Below are positions 17,319-24,700 of a DNA stretch of 64,000 nucleotides, one piece after another. This stretch comes from Streptomyces griseocarneus (GTDB taxonomy: Bacteria; Actinomycetota; Actinomycetes; Streptomycetales; Streptomycetaceae): the NCBI GenBank assembly GCA_003674045.1, contig PENC01000003.1, forward strand, positions 434,001-498,000. The letters run 5' to 3'. The stretch's first letter is position 1; every line of letters starts with the position of its first letter. Both the position numbers and the translations under genes were made by a program. The notes beneath the pieces were generated by a model. That model worked only from the letters and a program-made list of their open reading frames with translations, made no database searches and was not told the origin of the DNA.

Positions 17319-17876
17319 TCAGCCCTGGGCGGCGTCCAGCAGGGTGTCGAACGCGGCGGCCACCGCGAGGCTCTTGGTGATGTCCCTGGGGCTGGCCTCC
17401 GGGTTCAACCCGCCGTACCAGACGTTCGCCTGCACCTGGTACCTCGCGATGTAGGGGATCGCGTCGTCGGAGGCCAGGCCCGGGTAGCCGACGGCGACGT
17501 CGGTGAACATGTAGTCGATCCAGGGGGTGGCGAAGCGGATGACGTCCACGACGTAGGGCTTGAACTCGTCGCTGTAGGTCGCGCAGAACAGAATCTGCCG
17601 ACCGTCGTCGACGAGCGCGACACGCAGGTCGTGGACCGTCCCGAGGCGGCTCTCCCAGTAAGGCGCCTCGATGCAGGCCTTCTCGGCGCGCTCCAGGAAG
17701 ACGGCGGGCCCGGTCGGCTGGATGACCGGCGCCAGCAGGGTGAACTCGGACCGGTTCACCGCCCGCAGACCGACCCCGTCGGTCTGCGGACGAGGGCTCT
17801 GGAAGTGCCTGGCGATCTCGTCGACAGGTACGTCCGGGGAGATCGGCTGATAGGCCGACGGGTCGAAGTCGTACAT
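17319..17876 (-). CDS. 185-residue protein of unknown function in the DyP-catalase operon
   Basis: Third gene of a minus-strand operon; it starts 25 bp after the catalase-like stop, with AGGGAA before the ATG. It has no signal peptide and no membrane segment. It is rich in aromatic residues (FATPWIDYMFTDVAVGYPGL, YQVQANVWYGGLNPE). I do not recognise the family. The repeated association to look for is with DyP and catalase-like genes; a role in loading, protecting or supplying substrate to these haem proteins is conceivable but unsupported. Confidence 0.75.
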   Translation of the reverse strand: MYDFDPSAYQPISPDVPVDEIARHFQSPRPQTDGVGLRAVNRSEFTLLAPVIQPTGPAVFLERAEKACIEAPYWESRLGTVHDLRVALVDDGRQILFCATYSDEFKPYVVDVIRFATPWIDYMFTDVAVGYPGLASDDAIPYIARYQVQANVWYGGLNPEASPRDITKSLAVAAAFDTLLDAAQG

Positions 17877-17901
17877 CTGGGTTCCCTTTCGGCAGGAGAC
17901 G

Positions 17902-19050
17902 TCAGGACGGGTCCGGGAGCACGTCGGCCGCCGAGGCCGGCTCGGCGCGGTGCTGGCCGTTCAGCTCGTGGCGCAGCACGGACGAGTGCCGGTACACCTC
18001 TTTGCGGACGGTCTGGATCGGGCCGATGGGCACGTGCTCCGGCGGGCAGCGCCACGGCGTGAACGAGAGCGCGTCGGCGGCGGCGAGGTTGTCCTCGCCG
18101 CCGATGTCCTGGCGGTGGAGGCGGAGTCTGGCCACGGTCACGAAGGGGGACTCGTGCTCCTCCCACTCGACGGTGAGGTCGTCGACGGGCATGGTCTCCA
18201 GGGATGCGCACAGCTGCACCTGGAAGTCGAACTCGTGCTCCGACCGGGCGAGCTCGTCGACCAGGGCGGGCCGGAAGACCTCGTCCCGGCTCGTCGGGTC
18301 GAGGTCGCGGGCCCGCACACCGGCCGCCGACCTGTCCGTGGGGCGGATGCGCAGCTTGGCGATGTAGTCGCCGTGGCGGACCGCGCCCATGGAGAAGAAG
18401 GAGCTGAGGAGCAGGTTCTGCCAGCGGGCCCGCGCGCCCAGCCGCAGCATCGCGCCGAGCTCGTCCCAGGCCCACTCCGCCGGTGGCAGGGTGCCGTATC
18501 CGGTGACCCAGTCGTAGTACATCCGGTGGTTGCCCCGGCGGCCGTCGAGCCGGTACTTTGGCAGGTCGACGAAGAGCTTCGCCAGGAAGGTGTAGTGGGC
18601 CGCGGTGTTGCAGAAGAAGACGGGCCCGTTGATCATGTTGAAGTCCATGGTGCGGCTCGCGGCCTCGTCCGGCAGGGTGGTGGTGGATTCCATCCCGAAC
18701 ACCTTGGTGGCCATGCCCACGACGTTGCCGAGCATCCGGTCGGCGCCCAGGTGGGACAGCCCGTTGGAGTAGCGGACCAGCGCGTCGTGCGTCCCGGGCC
18801 TGCCGTAGACGCCCTGGGCGTACTCGGGCGGGAGGCCGTCGAGGATCTCGAACGTGCCGCGCGCCAGCCCGTACGCCTTCGCGTGGGCGAAGCGGACGGC
18901 ACGGTTCTCGCCCTCGCCCTCCACCGAGCCCTTCTCGAAGTTCTCGACGACGTCGATGACCTGTTGCAGATGACGGTCGAAGTCCGGTTCCGGCGGGACG
19001 ACATCGGGCGAGTACCGCACAGGGGCGAAGGTCTTCTCGGGCGGTGTCAC
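17902..19050 (-). CDS. catalase-family haem protein
   Basis: 382 residues with the catalase core in recognisable but diverged form: VRFAHAKAYGLARGTFEI (distal His region), ALVRYSNGLSHLG, then MATKVFG and a proline-rich C-terminal part. It is shorter than a classical catalase and resembles the catalase-related peroxidases and haem enzymes. The GTG at 19050 overlaps the DyP stop (GTGA), so translation is coupled. The expected role is peroxide-dependent chemistry or peroxide removal alongside the DyP enzyme. Confidence 0.82.
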   Translation of the reverse strand: MTPPEKTFAPVRYSPDVVPPEPDFDRHLQQVIDVVENFEKGSVEGEGENRAVRFAHAKAYGLARGTFEILDGLPPEYAQGVYGRPGTHDALVRYSNGLSHLGADRMLGNVVGMATKVFGMESTTTLPDEAASRTMDFNMINGPVFFCNTAAHYTFLAKLFVDLPKYRLDGRRGNHRMYYDWVTGYGTLPPAEWAWDELGAMLRLGARARWQNLLLSSFFSMGAVRHGDYIAKLRIRPTDRSAAGVRARDLDPTSRDEVFRPALVDELARSEHEFDFQVQLCASLETMPVDDLTVEWEEHESPFVTVARLRLHRQDIGGEDNLAAADALSFTPWRCPPEHVPIGPIQTVRKEVYRHSSVLRHELNGQHRAEPASAADVLPDPS

Positions 19051-20435
19051 GTGTCGTCCTCCGGTCTCGGCGAGCGTGGCGTGGCAGGTGGGCGGCCCCC
19101 GGCCGGTTCGGGCAGCGTGGTGAGCCACGCGAGCGCGGCGAGGCCGGGCAGGAAGCAGTACTCGCCGCCGCGTACGGTCACGAACCGGGGCAGCCCGGTG
19201 AGCCGGCGGCGGACGGGCAGGGCCGGGACGGTGTGCACGCCGGTGCCGTCGTTGTTGCCCACCAGCGGGTCCCGCTCCGTACCGAGCCCGGCGAAGTCGC
19301 CGTCGTTGAACCACACCTGCTGCACGAACTCGAACTGCCGGGACAGGCTGGCGCCCATGAAGACGAAGATGATCCCGCGCTCCGCGCCGTCGTCGTCGAG
19401 GACCCCCTCGGGCAGCGGGGGGCCGTAGGCGGCGCCGCGGCGCAGCACACGGTGGATACCGGTCGTGACCACGGTGTCCGTGAGACTGTCCCTCGGGTTG
19501 GCGCGCCGGATGTGCGCGCCGCGCGGGACACGCAGGCCTCGTGGGTCGTCGTGGTAGCGGAAGTCGTTGTTGCGCGCCGGGTCGGCGCCCAGCTCCGGAT
19601 CGTCGTGTTCCGGCGCCAGCGCGAGCGGTGCGCCGCTGCGCCAGCGACCGACGATCTTGGCCGCGAGCAGTTCCTCGTCCTCGGGCGAGCGGGCGTTGTC
19701 GCGCAGGTATCTGCGGAACCCGGCGACATCGGCGTACAGCTGCCGGAAGGCCAGGTAGCAGCCGTTGCGGCCGAGCACGTCCGGGACCGGCCCCTTCGGC
19801 GGCGTCCCGGACTCGTCCGGGTAGCCGAAGAGGAACTCGCCGGGCCGGACGGCGTCCTGGCCGGGCAGCGGCCGATCGGTGCTGCCGACCAGATGCGGGC
19901 CGGAGATGCCGTCCCGGAAGCCGAAGTGCTCGCGCCCGGTGACCGGGACGCCGACGTCGAGCCGGTAGAGGAGACTCACCCCGGCCAGCCGCCCGGCCGT
20001 GTCCACCGGTTCGCGCAGCCCTTCGGGGGTCCCCGCGATGATCATCACGCCGATGTGTACGTCGGGGCCGCCCATCGGGGGGATCCAGTTGCCGGGGTCA
20101 TTGGCGCCGAGGTCGCCGAGCACCTCCTTGCGGGCGGCCATGCCGGCCCGGAATTCCTCGGAGAAGGAGGCGAGCGAGTCCTGCGGCACTCCCAGCCGGG
20201 CCAGCCCCTGGTAGGTGAAGGCGATGTTGAGGGTGAACGGGCGGGGCCGTTCCCAGTCCGCCGCGCTGGTGATCTTCGACAGGACCCCGCGCAGCGACCG
20301 CTTCGCCGTGGCCGGGTCGTCGATCCGGTACAGCAGGTAGACGCCGTGGTAGTCGTCCGGGCGACGGCGCAGCACGGTGCCCTGGATGTCGTCCAGCTGC
20401 AGGGCCGGTACCGCCCTCGCGGTGGGCTCGCTCAC
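19047..20435 (-). CDS. DyP-type haem peroxidase
   Basis: About 462 residues. The family motif GXXDG is present as FGFRDGISGPHL and the haem-binding region as RVPRGAHIRRANPRD. DyP enzymes oxidise dyes, lignin-like phenolics and other substrates with hydrogen peroxide at low pH. The start is uncertain. A GTG at 20435 gives the usual N-terminus (ALQLDDIQGTVLRRRPDDYH) but has no ribosome site of its own. It overlaps the stop of a 12-codon reading frame that does have a strong site. An in-frame GTG at 20504 is the alternative. There is no obvious signal peptide. Confidence 0.9.
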   Translation of the reverse strand: MSEPTARAVPALQLDDIQGTVLRRRPDDYHGVYLLYRIDDPATAKRSLRGVLSKITSAADWERPRPFTLNIAFTYQGLARLGVPQDSLASFSEEFRAGMAARKEVLGDLGANDPGNWIPPMGGPDVHIGVMIIAGTPEGLREPVDTAGRLAGVSLLYRLDVGVPVTGREHFGFRDGISGPHLVGSTDRPLPGQDAVRPGEFLFGYPDESGTPPKGPVPDVLGRNGCYLAFRQLYADVAGFRRYLRDNARSPEDEELLAAKIVGRWRSGAPLALAPEHDDPELGADPARNNDFRYHDDPRGLRVPRGAHIRRANPRDSLTDTVVTTGIHRVLRRGAAYGPPLPEGVLDDDGAERGIIFVFMGASLSRQFEFVQQVWFNDGDFAGLGTERDPLVGNNDGTGVHTVPALPVRRRLTGLPRFVTVRGGEYCFLPGLAALAWLTTLPEPAGGRPPATPRSPRPEDDT

Positions 20436-20470
20436 CCTGGCAGGGCGAACTGCTGGGTGGTCACGCGCAT
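20432..20470 (-). CDS. 12-codon leader reading frame coupled to the DyP gene
   Basis: ATG at 20470 preceded by GGAGGAGG, the best ribosome site in this operon. It encodes MRVTTQQFALPG and stops at a TGA that overlaps the GTG at 20435 (GTGA). The arrangement suggests translational coupling or a leader-peptide control of the DyP operon. It may alternatively mark an indel that separated a true N-terminus from the gene. Confidence 0.45.
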   Translation of the reverse strand: MRVTTQQFALPG

Positions 20471-20773
20471 CGCAGGCCTCCTCCGTATCGCCGTAAATAT
20501 GCACATAAGGTGCACTGTGGGTGCCAGTACCGGCGGGAATCCGCTCACCGTGTCGCGAGGGCAGACCCTGGGCGTACGGTCCGGGCCGGCTACGCGGCCG
20601 GGGCAGGCCCGCGGACGAGGCCGATGCCGCCTCGACGACCCCGGCGCCCCGGACCCGGTCCGATCATCGTCACCATGCCCCGGTTTCAAGGACGAGTGCC
20701 GTGAGCAGGGTTCCTGCTGACCCGGATACGCCGAAGCCGCGTACTGCCCGGTCGAAGGGTTTCTGCAGGCTCG

Positions 20774-21592
20774 ATGACGTGTGAGGTTACGGTGACCGAT
20801 CTGACGGAGTCCATCGAATCGGTGGAGCAGCTCGCCGTGGTCTGGCGTGCGATGGTGGTCGACCGCGACGCGGACGCGGATGTACGCGACCTTCCGGGCA
20901 TCGCCGTTCGCTGGGCCGACTGCCGGTTCGCCTTCTGGAACTGCGTCACCCTGACCGACGCGGGTGCGGAAGCGGGGCTCATGGAACAACGCCTGGGCCA
21001 GGCCGTGGACATCATGCGCTCGAAGAAGTACCCGGGCTTCCTGTGGCTCTTCGAGGACCTTCTCGACGACGAGGCCCGCTCCGCGCTGGGGGCGGCGGCC
21101 GAACGGGCGGGCCTTGAGTACGCCTTCCCCGGCACGGGCATGGCCGGAGACCTGCTCCCCATCCCCGAGCCGGTCCACCCCGACCTCACCTTCGCGCGCG
21201 TGACCACCGATGAGCAGTTGCGCGCCTATGCGGACCTCAACGCGCGCGGCTACGGGTTCCCCTTGGAGCAGGGCCGCGACGGACTCGTCGGATCCACGCT
21301 CTGGAAGAACGAGGTGTACGCCTACCTGGGCATGCGGGACGGCGTTCCGGTGGCGTGCGCGGCCACGGTCGAAGCGGAGGGCCGTCTCTTCGTCGTGCTC
21401 GTCGCCACGGACCCGCAGTGGCAGCGCAGGGGCTACGGCGAGGCGGTCACGCGCAAGGCGCTGTACGAGGGCGCCCGGGCCACCGGTCTGACCCGCGCCA
21501 CGCTGCACGCGACGGCCGCCGGGGCGCCCGTGTATCCGCGTATCGGGTTCCGGCCGAACTCGCCGATCCGCTTCTACAGCCTGGCAGGCTGA
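20774..21592 (+). CDS. GNAT family N-acetyltransferase
   Basis: 272 residues. The C-terminal half is a GNAT domain with the acetyl-CoA loop ATDPQWQRRGYGEAV and the closing ARATGLTRATLHATA and VYPRIGFRPNSPI. The N-terminal half looks like a degenerate second acetyltransferase-like module. The substrate is unknown. The start is either the ATG at 20774 or the GTG at 20792, which has GAGG five bases before it and is equally likely. Monocistronic. Confidence 0.83.
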   Translation: MTCEVTVTDLTESIESVEQLAVVWRAMVVDRDADADVRDLPGIAVRWADCRFAFWNCVTLTDAGAEAGLMEQRLGQAVDIMRSKKYPGFLWLFEDLLDDEARSALGAAAERAGLEYAFPGTGMAGDLLPIPEPVHPDLTFARVTTDEQLRAYADLNARGYGFPLEQGRDGLVGSTLWKNEVYAYLGMRDGVPVACAATVEAEGRLFVVLVATDPQWQRRGYGEAVTRKALYEGARATGLTRATLHATAAGAPVYPRIGFRPNSPIRFYSLAG

Positions 21593-22551
21593 CCGGGCTC
21601 GGTGGTGTGTTCGAGGAGCTGGGTGACCTGCCGGGCGGTGTCGCGGAGCCCTCGGGGGACGGAGCGGCCGCGCTCCACATGCCGTAGGGCGCTTGACAGT
21701 GATGCGAGGGCTCTCGCGGAGCCGATGGACGGGACGGAGCCGGCCAGGCGGGACAGGCAGGCCTCGGTCTCCTGCCAGGCGCCGGCCCGCGCGAGGACGC
21801 GGGTCAGTTCGGTGGCGAAGAGTACGCGGTAGGCGGGGCCCGCCGCGGGGAGTGCCGCCTCGTGGAGGAAGGCCGCCGCGTCCTCGGGATCGCCCAGGGC
21901 GGCGAGCGCGAGTCCGTGATGGCCCAGCAGTTCCGTGCGGTCGAACCACCAGGCCCACTGCGGGTCCTGCGCACCGGGACCGTCCTGGAACAGCTCCTCG
22001 GCCTGGCGCAGCGACCGCAGTGCGGGCGAGCGTCGGCGGAGCCGGGCGTGCGCCCGCGCCTCGCGCACATGGAAGATCGCTCGCACACGCGGTGGGAGAT
22101 CGGTGCGGGCCAGCACGGACGACGAGATGCGCAGGGCCTGGCCGGGACGGCCGAGGTGCTCCTCCTGCATGCTCATCATGGAGAGGATCAGCAACTCGAC
22201 CGACTCGACGGCGGCGCGGTCGGCATGCCGACGGGAGAGAGCGAGCGCCTGCCGGTGCAGCAGGCGGGCTTGGGCGTGGTGTTCGGCGTCGAACAGCGTC
22301 CACGCCGCGACCTGGAACAACTCGGCCAGAGCAGCGGATGCCTCGCTGCCTTCAGGGCGCGGGCGGCGTTCGACTTCCTGGAGGATCCGCGTCGCGGTAC
22401 GGGCGGCCCGGCGCGCCCCGACCTTGACGTCCAGATCGATGATGCGGCGTGTCAAGGCGGTGATGTCCGACGCCAGGAGGAGCCGCGGGAGGACATCGCC
22501 CCCGTGGGCGCGCTGGAGGGCCGGGCCGTCCTCGGCGGGCGAGACAAGCAT
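21574..22551 (-). CDS. TPR-like helical repeat protein related to Streptomyces regulators
   Basis: About 325 residues from the ATG at 22551, made mostly of Ala/Leu-rich helical pairs (for example TATRILQEVERRP, AELFQVAAWTLFDAEHHAQA, HHGLALAALGDPEDAAAFLH). The composition resembles the C-terminal TPR part of Streptomyces helix-turn-helix regulators, but no helix-turn-helix precedes it. It may be a regulator remnant or a stand-alone interaction protein. The start is uncertain, and its 3' end overlaps the convergent GNAT gene by 19 bp. Confidence 0.68.
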   Translation of the reverse strand: MLVSPAEDGPALQRAHGGDVLPRLLLASDITALTRRIIDLDVKVGARRAARTATRILQEVERRPRPEGSEASAALAELFQVAAWTLFDAEHHAQARLLHRQALALSRRHADRAAVESVELLILSMMSMQEEHLGRPGQALRISSSVLARTDLPPRVRAIFHVREARAHARLRRRSPALRSLRQAEELFQDGPGAQDPQWAWWFDRTELLGHHGLALAALGDPEDAAAFLHEAALPAAGPAYRVLFATELTRVLARAGAWQETEACLSRLAGSVPSIGSARALASLSSALRHVERGRSVPRGLRDTARQVTQLLEHTTEPGQPARL

Positions 22552-22664
22552 GGCAGCACCGTATCCCGGTGAGCCGTCCACCCGTTCGAGAGGGGATGCC
22601 GGAAAAGGCCTCCCGACCGTGACGTACTCGACAACTGGCCCAGCGGACGACACAGAGCAAAAAC

Positions 22665-22696
22665 AAAGGGCAAGGAGGTCCACCTCCCTGCCCTTT
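22665..22696. terminator. strong hairpin between divergent genes
   Basis: Fifteen-base arms (AAAGGGCAAGGAGGT and ACCTCCCTGCCCTTT, one mismatch) with a two-base centre, followed by TTTT on the plus strand and by TTTGTTTT on the minus strand. It is therefore terminator-like in both directions. It lies upstream of both the TPR gene and the glycosyltransferase gene, which is an odd place. It also buries perfect AAGGAGGT ribosome-site sequence in its stem. Confidence 0.65.
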
Positions 22697-22795
22697 TCAG
22701 CTTATAGCGCCCCCTGGGGCTTGCGGCAAGGTCCCCGTCGTGCCTCAGGATGAGCGGCCCGGGACCGGAAGCGGCAGGAACGGGGGATTCGCGAT

Positions 22796-24031
22796 ATGCG
22801 TGTGGTGCTGTCGACGTGGGGGTCGCGCGGGGACGTCGAACCGCTGGCTGCGCTCGCGGTGCGGTTGCGGGAACTCGGCGCGGAGGCACGGGTGTGTGCG
22901 CCGCCGGACGAGGAGTTCGCGGCGCTGCTGGCCCGTGCCGGTGTGGAGCTGGTGCCGCTCGGCCCGTCGGTACGTTCGGTGGTGACCGGTGAGAGGCCGC
23001 CGACGGCCAAGGACGCGTTCCGGCTCGCGCCCGAGCTCGTCGCCGCGCGGTTCGCCACGCTCACCGCGGTGGCCGAGGGATGCGACGCGCTCCTGGCAAC
23101 CGGCCTGATGCCGGCCGGTGCACCGGACGTGGCCGAGAAGCTGGGCATCCCCTACGTGTTCGCGTGCCCCCATCCGTTCGGACTGCCCTCGCGGCACTTC
23201 CGCCCGGGACGTCGGCCCGGCACGCCCTCCCCGCCGGAGGAGACCGATCACAAGGTGCTGTGGGAGCAGGACGCCCAGCGCGTGAACGCGTTGTACGGGG
23301 AGGCGCTCAACCGCCATCGCGCGGCGCTCGGCATGCCCCCGGTGGACAACGTCCGTGAGCACGTCTGCACCGGCCGTCCGTGGCTGGCGGCGGATCCGGT
23401 CCTGGGACCGTGGCAGAACATCACGGAGCTCGACCTCGTGCAGACCGGGGCGTGGATCCTCCCGGACGAACGCCCGCTCCCCGAAGACCTCGAGGCGTTC
23501 CTGGACGCCGGTGAACCGCCGGTGTACGTGGGCTTCGGCAGCATGGCCATGCACACCTCGAAGGACCTCGCCCGGGTGGCCGTCGAGGCGGTCCGCGGGC
23601 GGGGCCGCCGCGTCCTCCTCGCCCGCGGCTGGGCCGGACTGGCCCCGGCCGACGACCGGGACGACTGCTTCGTCGTCGGCGAGGTCAACCACCAGGCCCT
23701 GTTCGCCCGGGTGGCCGCCGTCGTGCACCACGGTGGCGCGGGCACCACGACGACGGCCGCCCGGGCCGGCGCGCCCCAGGTGCTGGTGCCGCAGATCGTG
23801 GACCAGCCGCACTGGGCCGCCCGGGTGGCCGAACTGGGCATCGGAGCGGCACACGACGGCCCGGTCCCGACGCTCGACTCCCTGTCGGCGGCGCTCGCCA
23901 CGGCCCTGACCCCCGGGACCCGGGAACGAGCGAGGGCCGTGGCCGGCACGATCCGCACCGACGGCGCGACGGTGGCCGCGAAGCTGCTGCTCGACACGGC
24001 CGGCCGGGGAAGGCCGCCCGCGGTCGCGTGA
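22796..24031 (+). CDS. GT1-family (UDP-glucuronosyl/vancomycin-type) glycosyltransferase
   Basis: 411 residues with the two-domain GT-B fold. The N-terminal STWGSRGDVEPLAALA is typical of antibiotic glycosyltransferases. The C-terminal nucleotide-sugar site reads VVHHGGAGTTTTAARAGAPQ and VPQIVDQPHWAARVAELGIG. Such enzymes decorate polyketides, glycopeptides or sterols, or inactivate macrolides. No sugar-biosynthesis or aglycone gene is nearby, so it is an orphan tailoring or resistance enzyme. The ATG at 22796 gives the exact family N-terminus. Confidence 0.92.
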   Translation: MRVVLSTWGSRGDVEPLAALAVRLRELGAEARVCAPPDEEFAALLARAGVELVPLGPSVRSVVTGERPPTAKDAFRLAPELVAARFATLTAVAEGCDALLATGLMPAGAPDVAEKLGIPYVFACPHPFGLPSRHFRPGRRPGTPSPPEETDHKVLWEQDAQRVNALYGEALNRHRAALGMPPVDNVREHVCTGRPWLAADPVLGPWQNITELDLVQTGAWILPDERPLPEDLEAFLDAGEPPVYVGFGSMAMHTSKDLARVAVEAVRGRGRRVLLARGWAGLAPADDRDDCFVVGEVNHQALFARVAAVVHHGGAGTTTTAARAGAPQVLVPQIVDQPHWAARVAELGIGAAHDGPVPTLDSLSAALATALTPGTRERARAVAGTIRTDGATVAAKLLLDTAGRGRPPAVA

Positions 24032-24166
24032 AGCACCCGTGCGCCCCCTGCGCGGCACGAGCTGCCGCTCCTCGGGGGAATTCACTGCGACAGGGCACGC
24101 AAGTACCTCTCCGATCGGGACAATTCCGGTTCCGGGAGCGGTTGCTGCGAACAGGGAGACGGTGTC

Positions 24167-24700
24167 ATGCGCTGGGCGGGGATGCGGGCGAAGGCGTGGG
24201 GGAGCGCGGCCTTGGCCGTGGGAATGCTGGCGGCGGGGCCGTTGGCGGCACCGGCGGAGGCACACGAGCCGAAGGCGGCCGTCAGCTGTGTGGGGACCAA
24301 CACCGTCGAGTTCTCCCCGGGGCTGGGCCTGGAGGCGAGAAAGACCCGGATCACCGGGACGGGCGCCTACACCTGTGCCCTCGCCGGGCCCGGTTTCACC
24401 TCCGCGAAGTCCGAGATCGGCGGCGGCGGGGTGAACGGGTGCTTCGCCTCCGACGCCACCACGGTGGAGAAGATCACCTGGAGCAACGGCGAGAAGAGCG
24501 TGGTGGTCTACCCCATGGGCAACGTCCGGCAAGTGGCCGGGCAGGCCGTCGTGCTGGTGGTCGGCAGCGTGGTGTCGGGCGCCTTCGAGGGGCGGACCGT
24601 CGCCTCGCCCGGTCTCCAGCTCACCCTCGACGTGCCGTCGTGTGCCACGCACCGGGGAGTGGCGCTGATCACCGGCCCTTCGGCGTTGTTGTTCCTCTGA
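24167..24700 (+). CDS. small secreted protein of unknown function
   Basis: 177 residues. A basic n-region and hydrophobic core (AKAWGSAALAVGMLAAGPLA) end in a likely cleavage site after AEA. The mature part has four Cys (SCVG, YTCA, NGCF, PSCA), probably two disulphides, and Ser/Thr/Gly-rich beta-like sequence. I do not recognise a catalytic motif. It is expected to be exported by the Sec route. The 3' end overlaps the convergent 24669-27536 gene by 32 bp. Confidence 0.72.
   Translation: MRWAGMRAKAWGSAALAVGMLAAGPLAAPAEAHEPKAAVSCVGTNTVEFSPGLGLEARKTRITGTGAYTCALAGPGFTSAKSEIGGGGVNGCFASDATTVEKITWSNGEKSVVVYPMGNVRQVAGQAVVLVVGSVVSGAFEGRTVASPGLQLTLDVPSCATHRGVALITGPSALLFL

Noticed and set aside
22796..24031. 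Glycosylated-antibiotic gene cluster
   Set aside because: The glycosyltransferase has no sugar-biosynthesis, polyketide or peptide genes around it. It is treated as an orphan.
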